A stretch of DNA of 64,000 bases from Melanopsichium pennsylvanicum (lineage: Eukaryota; Basidiomycota; Ustilaginomycetes; Ustilaginales): contig OAPG01000017.1 of assembly GCA_900208305.1 (NCBI GenBank), positions 1-64,000 of the forward strand, written 5' to 3'. The notes under the pieces were generated by a model, which was given only the letters and a program-made list of their open reading frames with translations, was not told the DNA's origin and made no database searches. How positions within the stretch are numbered: position 1 is the stretch's first letter; the number at the start of each line of letters is the position of its first letter. Both the position numbers and the translations under genes were made by a program. Below are positions 11,301 through 20,246 of this stretch, piece by piece.

Positions 11301-11903
11301 GCAAAGACCCAACGTCCAGGTACAGCCGGCTCTACAAGCTCTAGCTTAGCCTCTCACAGGGGTTGTTCCACCCCAAGATTGACGGGGCCTATCTCAAGCT
11401 CGAGCCTGAGCAGTACAAGACCGCAGCCGGCCCGTTCGATGCCGAGCTTGCGCCGTTTGACCGACAAAGCAGGAGTAACTTCGACGCCGAGGATCACAGT
11501 TCGTTCGTCATCATCTACGCTGCCACCAGCAGCGGCTGGATCGAATGTGCATGCTAGCACCATTCCCGCTGCGTCTATTGCTGCCTCGAAGGTGGCCAAA
11601 GCGATTGCCTCCACCCCTTCCGTCCGAGCTAAAGCCAGCTCGGCTCCCACGGGGCTTGGAATTGATTTCAGCTCCATGATGAATGAGAGCTCAGCAGGCA
11701 GGGACTTGATCCACCTGACAGACGAGATCCACCAGGTGCTGCAAAGCAGTTCAGATCCATCATCATCGTTGTCGTCACAGGCCCACTCGAGCTCGCCGCT
11801 GAGTGCGAGCAAGACATCCGGAAGTGACGACACCTCGACATCCGGCGCCAGCGCTGCCAAGGCTCGAAGAGGGAGTCGTCGTGTAAGTGGCATGACAGCA
11901 TAG
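8388..11903 (+). CDS. SGO1: Shugoshin
   Basis: Shugoshin protects centromeric cohesin, by recruiting PP2A, and helps tension sensing at kinetochores. The 1171-residue frame has the two diagnostic elements. The first is an N-terminal coiled coil (about 41-107, starting MESILENFEHFKRKH and rich in heptad Leu/Ile), which is the homodimer and PP2A-binding part. The second is the conserved basic SGO motif at about 484-508 (RRVRKSINYALPKLNTK), which in known shugoshins binds phosphorylated histone H2A. Between and after these lies Ser/Thr/Pro-rich, probably disordered sequence. The tail of about 660 residues after the SGO motif is much longer than in most fungal shugoshins and is nearly pure low complexity (Ser, Thr, Ala). 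Start: first ATG at 8388, though Met41, just before the coiled coil, is an alternative. No introns. Confidence 0.9.
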   Translation: MPPATRREVRLSASLPHPTDQNGASHNIESSRSANFRYPNMESILENFEHFKRKHISQNREIIKANAVAQLRIRDLENRIQTLEAEKAQKEVDTIGLTVQVDQLHHAIGCIHAGWQAIGRGLALGAADFVPSQLPASNRVTVEPNPNAAAVVRSVARPPEGHIESWQEEKSQSQIKLHPSDTLSRFASEPQPFHDKWHPQLGAFQSNPSGDAAENPISALGMDGAPSPLGSPELPIELEDAIAAATSGSNSRQWSPSDVAVPHQFSLDSDSAPFEEHDPSRSSSRQFLHRSGRKSSRRQSGFLSQSEYSGGPLRGQSPDHDSDQSTPAPSSDSYLPSDTNSETMDGLLVYRGGDQSPVIRSSTPLLPPAPLVDITNGVFTSASSYYNPARMHKDDSARNGDATPRKARSSPPITESTSRDPYEIHSANLTASEARTPGGRKRKVPAHEPQDPMPVPSRLFSAATEAAPSVASAAEEADSEPQTGRVRRVRKSINYALPKLNTKMRKPDPSDLVPASTPRRSTSKTPASARGMIGSTGNLSDIRKLHEQAAQRQSPAERTSNMRSKASPSREDDGGIRMADLFEIRQNANQQADEKPGLMSKSSTARSFWGIDSVTDTSDDDSRATSNADLGDLAELEAAFSDLCTADDVHQADTPRVPQSYLWTSRSSVQMSASSSSDSITSNGTKRPSLRRKTTALPNRSRQSSVELALQADAREDVSPGVEDAKSDDGSKSQQANSIKAEPTLRTQAVSTGMKDSTKSSATAQNAANTKKMVERNRTESAASSSTETGNGKPSLSTGGLAAGMKPKQRPASAGAALVGARSPDGASSASNGVERPRTFSGTTAANAGLTPAAASNGPTGSAGRSATSTSIQRASLHSALTKAAPGQVTPRIGAKGLPVSTMPSVKESPHLRGTPILRPALSTSGFASESSGPSSPALSVASTGSSGTQLSTSTRTSLKTSSSISGVTQQAKTQRPGTAGSTSSSLASHRGCSTPRLTGPISSSSLSSTRPQPARSMPSLRRLTDKAGVTSTPRITVRSSSSTLPPAAAGSNVHASTIPAASIAASKVAKAIASTPSVRAKASSAPTGLGIDFSSMMNESSAGRDLIHLTDEIHQVLQSSSDPSSSLSSQAHSSSPLSASKTSGSDDTSTSGASAAKARRGSRRVSGMTA

Positions 11904-12451
11904 GCTTTGTGTTCTTCAATTACTATCTTTCCATTTTTGTCTGCCGCTCGCCCGACATTGAAAGGGCGACACCATTGTTTTTCATGACGCAACTTCTCGG
12001 TTTGTCCTGCGTTGAATCTTGTTGAGCAACCACTTTCGTTAATTATCTCGTAAGGCCTCCCCTTAGAGGGCCTCTCTAATACTTTCGCTTGCATGATTCC
12101 GTAATAACACACGCTCATTCTTAAAACCTTCGTTCTTCCTGTGAATGCGAACATCGTGTCGGATTTGGACTGTGGACATCCGTATCATTTCGACACGGAG
12201 TAATTAGATGAGGGGTGTGGCGATGCCGTAAATACTGAAAGCAAGCATTCGGATTCATCAAGGCATTAAATTTATCGTGCGAGTGGCTGATATGAGGTCT
12301 GCTGCGAAGTCGCTGGAAGACACAGAGAACGCGTCTGTGCGTTGATGTTTTTGGAAGCCTTCCATTTCCACACACCTCCGTATTTAATCACCTTTCACCG
12401 TTGCCCTATCGTCTTCATTCTGTTTCAGGTCAGTACAAAGCCAAGTGCAGG
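11904..12451. other. SGO1-EMC6 intergenic region
   Basis: It contains the SGO1 3' flank and the EMC6 promoter or 5' leader. A possible leader splice donor (CAGGTCAGT) lies near 12427. No supported gene; frames on minus here are shadows or run into the SGO1 opposite strand. Confidence 0.5.
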
Positions 12452-13117
12452 ATGTCGGCAGCAGCGCTTATCGCCGAGCAGGAGCTGCAACTTCGAGCTC
12501 AGTCCTACTACCCCGAAAATGTCACTCACAACGCCAAGCAGGTCGAATAGTAAGTCTCACATCAGCAACCGTGCCTGCAAAGAGCTGAAGCGCTGACCAT
12601 CTCATGCTTCCGCTTCCGCATCTTGCACATCTCGACAGCGTTCGATCAACGGCGCTCTCTGTGGCAGGTGGAGTGGCTGGCGTTCTCGGCCTTACCAACT
12701 GGCTTGGCTTCGGGTTCTACATCATCTCCGTGCTTTTCACCAATATTCTCGTCCTTGGCATCAATGCGAATGGATCGCCAAGCAAGTACTTTCTCACGCC
12801 TTCACCTCCAGCAAAGTCACTTATATCTAGCTCTAGCACAGCCAATACAGCAAGCAAACCCAAGGCAACAGGCGCGACACTGGAAGCTGCATTGACAATC
12901 GACCCGAGATCTGGCAGCTTCTCCGCAAAAGACATCGCAGAGTTTTTGGTGAATGGGTTGACAGAAAACGCCTTCAGCTTCATCTTGTGGTGGACTTTCT
13001 GGTTTGGAATTGTGCATGGTAAGCATCAGCACGGCGCTCGATCACGATGCAAGCTCTACAAAGCGGATGAGGATGCTGACAAACGTTTTCTATCCTCTCT
13101 CGACAGTATACGACTGA
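12452..13117 (+). CDS. EMC6: ER membrane protein complex subunit 6, three exons
   Basis: Joined exons 12452-12549, 12639-13018 and 13107-13117 give 162 residues. Introns begin GTAAGT (12550) and GTAAGC (13019), and both end in GACAG. EMC6 is a small core subunit of the ER membrane complex that inserts transmembrane segments of client proteins. After splicing, the family pattern is clear. A short cytosolic N-terminus ends in NAKQVEYVRS, followed by a first hydrophobic segment (GGVAGVLGLTNWLGFGFYII), a second (SVLFTNILVLGI), then a third (ILWWTFWFGIVHVYD) at the C-terminus. It is about 50 residues longer than human EMC6 because of a Ser/Ala-rich loop between segments 2 and 3. The last exon supplies only the final residues VYD and the stop. 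Without splicing the frame is broken, so the intron model is well supported. Convergent with SF3B4. Confidence 0.9.
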
Positions 13118-13387
13118 GTTGTCCTAAACGCTAGCGCGAAAGACCTAGCCTCGTTGGCGGAGCAGTGTGATGCTCATGCTCAGCTCATAAGAACAATGCC
13201 GCACCGTGCAATGCTGATTCATGAAGTCTTATTGGCTCCATCGAGATTGCGCAAGCGTTTCGCTCAGAGCGCTTCGGCAAACGTCAGGCTGTGGATGCCA
13301 AAAAAACCATGATTGCTGAAACAGGTACAAGTACAAGGGCGGAATATGAGCATAATAAAAAAAATGAGCACGGTCAACAAACAGTGA

Positions 13388-14272
13388 TCATTGCTGATAG
13401 TGATGGTATGTATGGGCAGCACCGGGGTTCATGTGAATAGGAGGAGGATTTTGTGGATATGCAGCAAGATGCATTGGGGGTTGTGAAGCTCCTTGAGGGT
13501 ACGCAGAGGACTGCTGCGGCTGGTGCGAGTAAGCACCCCATCCTGCCTGTAAATGGCCGTCAGAATGCATAGGTGCACCCGCTGGAGGCTGACCGTACGA
13601 AGGACCCATTGGACGTGGTGGTTGACCTGGTTGATGTGGGAATTGTTGTGTGGGCAGAGCGTTGTTCTTTCTAGCCTGAGCAGCAAGAAGTCGTTCCGCC
13701 GCGGTGCCGTGTCTTTCACCATTCTTGCTATCCTTCTTGATGGCGTAATCCACCGAGATGTTTTTATTGAGCAGGAACTGGCCGTTCATTGCCTCGATGG
13801 CAGCATCGGCAGCCTCGAAGCTGTCAAACGAGACAAAAGCGAAACCCTTGGGCTCGCCGCTGGCAGGATCTCTGGCGACTTTGGGCAGCCCGATGACGCT
13901 TCCAAATGCAGAGAATGTCTCGTATAACAATCTTTCATCCACAGCGGGATCCAGGCTACCGACAAAGAGATTGGCACCAATATCAATCTGTTTCCTATCA
14001 TTGGAAGCTTTGTTGACCCTGATTGGCTTTCCGTACAGCTTCAAGCCATTCATGACCTTGCAGGCATAGTCGGCATCTTGTTCGGTTTGAAATTCAGCGA
14101 AAGCGTAGCCTTGATGAGATTGAGTGATGCGATCCTTGGGTAGGTGGAGGTTGACCAGGGGGCCAGCTTGAATCATGAGTTCCCAAACGATGGCATCGGT
14201 GGCTCGATCATCTATGTTGCCAATGTAGCAGCTTGCATCTTGATTCCGATCAAGTTCAGGGGGTCGTGACAT
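13388..14272 (-). CDS. HSH49: Splicing factor 3B subunit 4 (Hsh49/SF3B4)
   Basis: This is a 294-residue U2 snRNP protein of the SF3b complex, which contacts pre-mRNA near the branch site. There are two RRM domains. RRM1 has RNP2 CYIGNI (about 15-20) and RNP1 QGYAFAEF (54-61). RRM2 has RNP2 LFVGSL (102-107) and RNP1 KGFAFVSF (142-149). The linker [12 protein letters not shown] is highly characteristic of the family. A Pro/Gln/His-rich tail follows (about 205-294), as in SF3B4 of animals. The ATG at 14270-14272 is the natural start and no introns are needed. It is convergent with EMC6, with 270 bases between the two stops. Confidence 0.95.
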   Translation of the reverse strand: MSRPPELDRNQDASCYIGNIDDRATDAIVWELMIQAGPLVNLHLPKDRITQSHQGYAFAEFQTEQDADYACKVMNGLKLYGKPIRVNKASNDRKQIDIGANLFVGSLDPAVDERLLYETFSAFGSVIGLPKVARDPASGEPKGFAFVSFDSFEAADAAIEAMNGQFLLNKNISVDYAIKKDSKNGERHGTAAERLLAAQARKNNALPTQQFPHQPGQPPRPMGPSYGQPPAGAPMHSDGHLQAGWGAYSHQPQQSSAYPQGASQPPMHLAAYPQNPPPIHMNPGAAHTYHHYQQ

Positions 14273-15791
14273 GGTGCGTCAGCCAGGCGGTAGAGTTTTG
14301 CGAATAAAGGAGTGTGAAAGAGTCGAGGCAAGCATCTTTAAAAAGGCGGAGCAGCATTTGTTGGAATTCGAAGCTTCTCAAGCATACAAAGTTCGGAAGC
14401 CGGAGAGTCAACCTGAGCGACCGGGTTACACGCAGGTTCAGGAAGGGTCTAACACTTTAAGGGAAATCAGGTACGGTCTCGGCTTTGCACTGCCGTCGGT
14501 TGACACATACATCAATTTTCACCTAATGAGTTACACTCGAAAGGAGTCAAATGGAAAATAGCATGTGAGTCGAGCCGTCGTCATGTTAGTTTGGTCAACT
14601 CAAGCGGGCGGCAATGCAACGGAAGACAATGGCAAGGAAAGCGGGTGTACAGCACAAGGTGTGTTCGGTAGGACCTTGTGATATTCTACTAGATGAAACA
14701 GGTAATAGCGGTCGTAATCAACATTCTTCCCCCGAGCTTTTGCACCCCGGCAGCGTGTGGGGGAGCAGCGCCTCCGCCAAAGGCATCCGATCCGGCATTG
14801 CAGCACGCTTTTTCCATTTACTGTAAAAGTGGAATCGTCTCGGCGACCAAGCCGGTTAAACAAGAATAGTACAGTCACACAATACCGTATAGCGCTAAAT
14901 TTGCTCTGTCAATTAGCGAGCTTCGAGTCTCTTTCCGTCACTCTTGGGACCTCATCACTTACTGATAGTAACCCAGACTTCCGTCTTGGTTTTGCTAGAC
15001 ACAGCAAAGTGCTCAGAGTCTAACTATACAGAAAGTATCCACGGAACAGCATAACCAAATTCCATTTCGATGGAACGGCATGCTTCGAAATGCTGTCCCT
15101 CTCTCAAACAACACTTAAGCGGCAACCATATGTAGATCTGCTCCGGAACAACATCTGTGTGACATCTGAGTCTTCTACATTTGCAGCTGATTGTCCCTGG
15201 TGCCCTGAGCCTGAATTCAGCAGCCTCCTTGTGCTCGTACTGCGCTATACAACCTCTCACAGTCCACATTCGACTCTGACCGCCATTGCCGGACCCTGTT
15301 CGCAGCCGCACTTTGCTTCTCCTCTCTCATCCGAATCCGACACAATCCCTTGCTTTGTTTTCATTGCATGCCTTTTGACTAGTTCTCCCTTTGTTTCCCC
15401 CTTTCCTTTCCCATCTCACCTCTTGACCTCCATCTTCTGTTCGGCACAATTTCAATCTTACATCTCATCTCCAGTTGTTGCAACTGTCGGCGAAGCCAAC
15501 CCTGAGTTGATCTTGCGGGTGCACTCATCATTTTCATATCGCAGCCATCGCACCGAGTTCGCCTCTCCGATTATCATTGCATATTCAATTCACTACCTAG
15601 ACGCCACACTGATTCGACACTACCACTACTGAGCCTAGCAGATCGATTGCTTTTGCTGCTCGACAGCTCGTTGCAGTCTGCCGTACCATCTGACAGCGAC
15701 TGGATCGACCTAATCGTTACATCCGATACAATAGCCACAGCAGATCCTTGTCTCTCTCGATACCGTCTGCTCGCAGATTTGAAACCACAGC
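14273..15791. other. 1.5-kb divergent promoter region
   Basis: It lies between SF3B4 (minus) and the transporter (plus). The last 600 bases are strongly pyrimidine-rich and probably form a long 5' leader of the transporter. TACTGTAA occurs near 14819. Frames of 60-180 codons (for example 15090-15632 on plus) are Ser/Leu/His-rich products of the CT-rich sequence, with no family resemblance. Confidence 0.5.
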
Positions 15792-17324
15792 ATGTGGGCT
15801 CGACCCACGACAGACCCACTAGATCCGCTATTCATCTCTTCCGCAGCGTCATCATCACCCACTTATTACCACATCCCCCCACAAGCAACTGACATTTTCG
15901 AAAAAGATCCACATATGCTGACAGCTACACATGATCAGCATCTTGTCACCGACCCTGATAAAATCCTCTTCCCCTCCTCTCCACACCATGAAAACGACAC
16001 GGACGCGGAAGCCACCACCTCCCAAGCCGGTATGTCCTTCAAGACAGAGCAAGGGCTTGGTGAAGCCGTCCTCAAGGCCCAGGGCGACGACGTCAAAATC
16101 TTCTTTCCCGAAGGAGGCTTCAAAGCGTGGCTTTGCGTCTTCGGGGGATGGTGGTGCACCTTCATCACCTTCGGCTATTTGAACGCATATGGCATCTTCC
16201 AAGAGTATTATCAAAAAACCACCCTTTCGCACAAGACACAAAGCCAAATCTCGTGGATCGGCGCATTTCAGTACTTCCTCATGTTTGCACCCGCTATCTT
16301 CGCAGGGAGACTCTTTGATTTGGGCTTCTTTCGCCCACTATTTTCCGTCGGTTGTGTGCTGCTGGTGTTTTCTCAGATGATGGTCAGTCTTTGCACCGAT
16401 TATTATCAGCTTTTCCTCGCCCAAGGAGTCGGTCTTGGACTAGGCTTTGGTATCGTGTTCAACCTCGCTATCAACTGCCCAGCTCACTACTTCAATCGTC
16501 GACGCGGCTTGGCCTTGGGCGTTGTTGCATCCGGTTCATCGACCGGAGGGATCGTCTTCCCTATCATGGTTAGGAGGCTCATTCCGCACATTGGTTACGG
16601 TTGGACCATGCGAATTGTAGGCCTCTTTGCGCTCTGTGCCGTAACCATTGCTTGGCTCTCTCTGTCCACCCGTCTCCCACCTTCGATCGACGTCAGGGAC
16701 AAGTCAAAGGGTGGCTGGAAACAAGTCCAATGGGCCGATATCTCAGCGTTTCGCAATCCAGCTTACACCTTCTTTGTGATTGGCGCTGCGCTCATCATGT
16801 TCGGCATATACATGCCCTTATCTTACATGGATGTATGGTCTTCCTCGCACAACGTCCCAGCCGACGGGTATTACCTTCCCATCCTCAACGCCGCCTCGTC
16901 CTTTGGTCGTATTCTGCCTGGTCTGGTGGCAGATAAGGTCGGGCGTATCAACACGGTTCTTCCTCACCTCGCCGTCTCGGGCATTCTCATCTTCATTTTT
17001 CCCCTTTGTACAAACCTTGGCGGCCTGGTCACCTTCGCCATCATCTATGGTTTCTCAAGCGGGTGCTACGTCAGTCTCATCCCAGCATGCTCGTCACAGC
17101 TGGGAAGTACGAGTACCGTGGGAGCGAGAAATGGAATGTTGTTCTTCCTCATGTCGTTCGGTGGCTTGTTCGGGCTGCCCATTGCAGGAGCCATCTTGGG
17201 CGAAGTGGACAACGCGAATTGGTGGGGGACTGCTGCTTTCTCTGGCGCCGTGGTTGTGCTGGGCACAGTGAGCATTGTCACCGCCAAGTGGCATGCTGTT
17301 GGTAGTATCAAGGGCGAGATTTGA
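15792..17324 (+). CDS. MFS monocarboxylate-type (MCT) transporter
   Basis: This is a 12-helix major facilitator protein of the fungal MCT-like group (yeast Mch relatives). Family members carry monocarboxylates, riboflavin or other small acids; the substrate cannot be told here. Visible: a hydrophilic N-terminus of about 105 residues, then the typical first-helix entry FPEGGFKAWLCVFGGWW and a first-loop motif FGYLNAYGIFQEYY. The MFS loop 2-3 region is AGRLFDLGFFRPLF, and NRRRGLALGVVASGSSTGG follows helix 4-5. A long central loop (about 300-320) separates the two six-helix halves. The longest frame starts at 15792, but Met42 (15915) or Met80 (MSFKTEQG) are credible starts because the first 40 residues are not family-like. 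Stop TGA at 17322. Convergent with the DUF829 gene. Confidence 0.88.
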   Translation: MWARPTTDPLDPLFISSAASSSPTYYHIPPQATDIFEKDPHMLTATHDQHLVTDPDKILFPSSPHHENDTDAEATTSQAGMSFKTEQGLGEAVLKAQGDDVKIFFPEGGFKAWLCVFGGWWCTFITFGYLNAYGIFQEYYQKTTLSHKTQSQISWIGAFQYFLMFAPAIFAGRLFDLGFFRPLFSVGCVLLVFSQMMVSLCTDYYQLFLAQGVGLGLGFGIVFNLAINCPAHYFNRRRGLALGVVASGSSTGGIVFPIMVRRLIPHIGYGWTMRIVGLFALCAVTIAWLSLSTRLPPSIDVRDKSKGGWKQVQWADISAFRNPAYTFFVIGAALIMFGIYMPLSYMDVWSSSHNVPADGYYLPILNAASSFGRILPGLVADKVGRINTVLPHLAVSGILIFIFPLCTNLGGLVTFAIIYGFSSGCYVSLIPACSSQLGSTSTVGARNGMLFFLMSFGGLFGLPIAGAILGEVDNANWWGTAAFSGAVVVLGTVSIVTAKWHAVGSIKGEI

Positions 17325-17544
17325 ATCAGATCTGTACCGGTCAGTAGAGCGTTTTTTAGCATGCTTCCATTTTCTCAATGCTATCGTTATTCCCGCATAA
17401 TGTCTCAGATTGACAGCACAAAGCATTTCGCCCCCACAATCCTACGCTCATGTTTGATCCTTCGGGCAGGCTGAAATGACGGTAAGAGCATTAAAATATC
17501 ACTTGTTTATGAGGCAGATGATCGACTGAATTCTATCGCATTTG

Positions 17545-19851
17545 CTACTGTCGACTGAGTACGTTCAGGTAAAAGTCCATCACGGTGGCCCAATAACCTT
17601 CAAAATCAGATCTCCCGATGCTGCAATGCGGTGGAGTATCCCATCTCCTCAACTCGACCTTGTATCCCTCCTTCAGACCCTGCCTTCTGGTCTTTGCCTC
17701 CGTCACGCCGAGAAGCAGCTTCTCCCTGTCATCCTTCTTCTGGACCTCGACCAATCCCACCTTAACATCCCTGATCCCAGCCAAATTCTGCGCATGCTCC
17801 TCGACAAACTGCCAAGGGATCAGCTGATCTGCCTTGGTGTACATGTACATCCTCGGCGGAAAGTCTGCAGCCTTGTTCTCTGTAGCTTGGAATTTGGGGG
17901 TGTAGGAAGCAGTCACCCAGCTCCAACTCCTGAGAGAGTTTAATCGTTTCCGCATCAACTCTCCCCTTGCAGGTTTGCCCGTCAGTCTCGTCCAGATCTT
18001 CATCAAATATAATCCGATGTACACGAAGAATTGCACGATGGTTCGCAATCGAGGTCTGTTGGCGAGATGCATCGTGAATGCAATAGATCCCGTCTTTGGA
18101 TTGCTTTTGCCCGGGGAAGAATCCATGATTAGCGAGTGTACTCGAGGGGATGGACCTGGGCGTCGAGCCATTTCATCAAGGAACAGCGCAAGGTTGCCCG
18201 CGCCGCCATCGGAGAAGCTGTGAATCACAAAACCCCCCACTTCTGCTTCCTGGGTGGAATTAGAGGAGGATGTGGAGGATGAGGAAGAAAGGGCTTCGGA
18301 GTGGTCGATGAGCGTGACTGTCGATTCGCCAATTTCCTTTGTCTCCACAGTCTTAACCATTTCCTCATCCGACTTCTTGGGAGGAGTACTGATTTCGGAG
18401 AGGATCCTTTGAAGCTGTTCACGACGAACATTCTCTCGAGCGAGATAGCTCTTGCCATCAGACAACTGAATTAGCACTGTAGCGTCCGGGAAGAGAACTG
18501 TGTACGGTTGAGCGTACTTGGCAACTAGGCGGACGGGTGCATCCATCCATCCAAAGATTACGATGTGGGTTGGATGACGGGTGAGACCATTATGTCGATC
18601 GAGCGGTCGCAGAGGGGAAGGAAAAACGTGGGGAACCAAAGAGCGAATGGATTCTCGCAACGGGTCAGTTGGACGAGAAACGAACGTGTTGTGTTGGAGC
18701 TCTGTCAATTCGGGTGGAGTGAACACTTGGGCAACCGAGACAGCGGTAGGGATGTCTTTGGCTGAGCTGGGGATCGCGACGGCTGTAGATGCCGTGGAAG
18801 AATCAACAATAGGGACTGGGGCTGCCTCTGCCTTCGCAAGTGTCTCCGAGGCCTTATTAGGCTCCACAGGAGACTTTTCGGCCATGACAGCGATGACAGA
18901 AGGGGGTGCGGCAAGGGCAGCAGTCTCTGGTTGTTTGTCGGGCTCTGGTGCGGTGCTCGCAAGCGCTTCGACGACCTCTGAAAGGAAGATCTCTGCATCT
19001 TTCGTATCCTTGGTGGACTCAGACCTTAAGGCAGTCACATTGGTGGAGGGAGACGATACAACATTCCGATGCGGCTTCAGAGCATCAGATGAAGACTCGA
19101 CCGACGGAGTCTTGAACCCTTGCGAAGATGCAATGTTCTTGGCCTGTACCATGTTCTGTGCTGCCACGGAATCCTGATCGATTTTGTAAGGAGCCACAAC
19201 GGAAGAGCTTGGCAGAGCAGCTGAGCTTTCGGACGATGGCGCAGGCTTCGCCACAGCAACCTGAGCAGCCGAACTGAGACCTGGAGCCTGCTTCGCCGCC
19301 TTGGGTGCTTCCGAAGTTCCTTCTTTCATAGTCAAGATATCAGCATTAATCGGCGGAGCTGGAACTGGATTCACCGGCGCCGACGTTAGCAAACTGGAAG
19401 TGTTTGTAGCTGGGCTTGCCGTTACGGACGGAGAATCGGGCAGTGACTTAGCCATATTCGAAGCGATGCTTGCATTCGAAGAAGTCTTGCGAATAGACGA
19501 ATCAGGAGGTACTCCATCCTCGGCAGCCTCGGAGTTGGAATGTTTGCTGTGATTCGCTCTTGCAGCGGCGATTGTGGATTTGGCATGTAGAATGGCCTTT
19601 GCCGCTTTCGAAGCTTTGCTCGACTTGGTCGATTCGGCCGAGGGGGAGGCTTGAGGCATGATGAGGGCCGACGGGAACGGGGACGAAATGAATTTGGTGA
19701 AGTGTCTGGGTGAGCTGTATTGCGCGTAGGCGGAGTGGGTCAGGAACGACAATGTTCTCAACGAGAGTGTGCGGTTGAGCAGTGTATGGCGAGACGAAAG
19801 AGGGTTTAGGATAAGCAGCAGCGGAGACGCTGAAGTGGCCAGCATACACAC
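17545..19851 (-). CDS. DUF829/TMEM53-family alpha/beta-hydrolase-fold protein
   Basis: The C-terminal 340 residues (about 425-768) match the DUF829 (TMEM53) family, an alpha/beta-hydrolase-like fold found on nuclear or other membranes. Family landmarks are the opening HIVIFGWMDAP, a nucleophile-like HSFSDGGAGN (near 545), a TKADQLIPW acid position (near 690) and a histidine in PPHCSIGRSDFEGYW (near 745). So a Ser-Asp-His triad appears present, although enzyme activity is not established for the family. The first 420 residues are low complexity (Ala, Ser, Val, Pro). The extreme N-terminus is Arg/Ser/Leu-rich with no acidic residues, which could be a mitochondrial presequence. If translation starts at the internal Met of MPQASPSAEST instead, that presequence is lost. 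A 395-base gap to the divergent HDHD5 gene is the likely shared promoter. Confidence 0.8.
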   Translation of the reverse strand: MCMLATSASPLLLILNPLSSRHTLLNRTLSLRTLSFLTHSAYAQYSSPRHFTKFISSPFPSALIMPQASPSAESTKSSKASKAAKAILHAKSTIAAARANHSKHSNSEAAEDGVPPDSSIRKTSSNASIASNMAKSLPDSPSVTASPATNTSSLLTSAPVNPVPAPPINADILTMKEGTSEAPKAAKQAPGLSSAAQVAVAKPAPSSESSAALPSSSVVAPYKIDQDSVAAQNMVQAKNIASSQGFKTPSVESSSDALKPHRNVVSSPSTNVTALRSESTKDTKDAEIFLSEVVEALASTAPEPDKQPETAALAAPPSVIAVMAEKSPVEPNKASETLAKAEAAPVPIVDSSTASTAVAIPSSAKDIPTAVSVAQVFTPPELTELQHNTFVSRPTDPLRESIRSLVPHVFPSPLRPLDRHNGLTRHPTHIVIFGWMDAPVRLVAKYAQPYTVLFPDATVLIQLSDGKSYLARENVRREQLQRILSEISTPPKKSDEEMVKTVETKEIGESTVTLIDHSEALSSSSSTSSSNSTQEAEVGGFVIHSFSDGGAGNLALFLDEMARRPGPSPRVHSLIMDSSPGKSNPKTGSIAFTMHLANRPRLRTIVQFFVYIGLYLMKIWTRLTGKPARGELMRKRLNSLRSWSWVTASYTPKFQATENKAADFPPRMYMYTKADQLIPWQFVEEHAQNLAGIRDVKVGLVEVQKKDDREKLLLGVTEAKTRRQGLKEGYKVELRRWDTPPHCSIGRSDFEGYWATVMDFYLNVLSRQ

Positions 19852-20246
19852 TTGATGTTTGGTCTAAACTTGAAAAGTCGTAGGAGGAGGTTTAGGTGGA
19901 GAGAGAACAAGCGAAGATGCAGCAGGATGTTGGAATTTGGAAGGACAGACAGATGAGCCGGCTTTTGCTCTCCGGTCAATCCATAATAGCCGGAAGTCAC
20001 GACATGCGTTTTGGAGTGTGTCGAGCATTGTTGAGCTTCGATTACTAATAATTCAGCAAGCTTTGCAAATAGTGGCAGAAGACACATTTTAGACTTGATT
20101 TTTTTACATCCGAGTTCCGATGCGACGCGAACGGATACTCGGTCCGAGTATGCGAAGCCTAAACCCTTTTTACACAAACTTGTTCGCCTTGAACACCCGT
20201 TTGTCACCATCTTTTAAACCGTCATCACCACCCACAGAAGTCCAGA
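19852..20246. other. Bidirectional promoter, DUF829 gene and HDHD5-like gene
   Basis: 395 bases between divergent start codons. A run of T (20098-20105) and several AT-rich stretches are present. I see no clear TATA box and no gene. Confidence 0.5.

Noticed and set aside
11354..12154. 266-codon minus frame opposite the end of shugoshin
   Set aside because: Mirror frame of Ser/Ala-rich coding DNA with no family resemblance.
14271..14561. 96-codon plus frame starting at the SF3B4 start codon
   Set aside because: It lies in the SF3B4 promoter, begins on the overlapping CATG, and has no family resemblance or splice signals.
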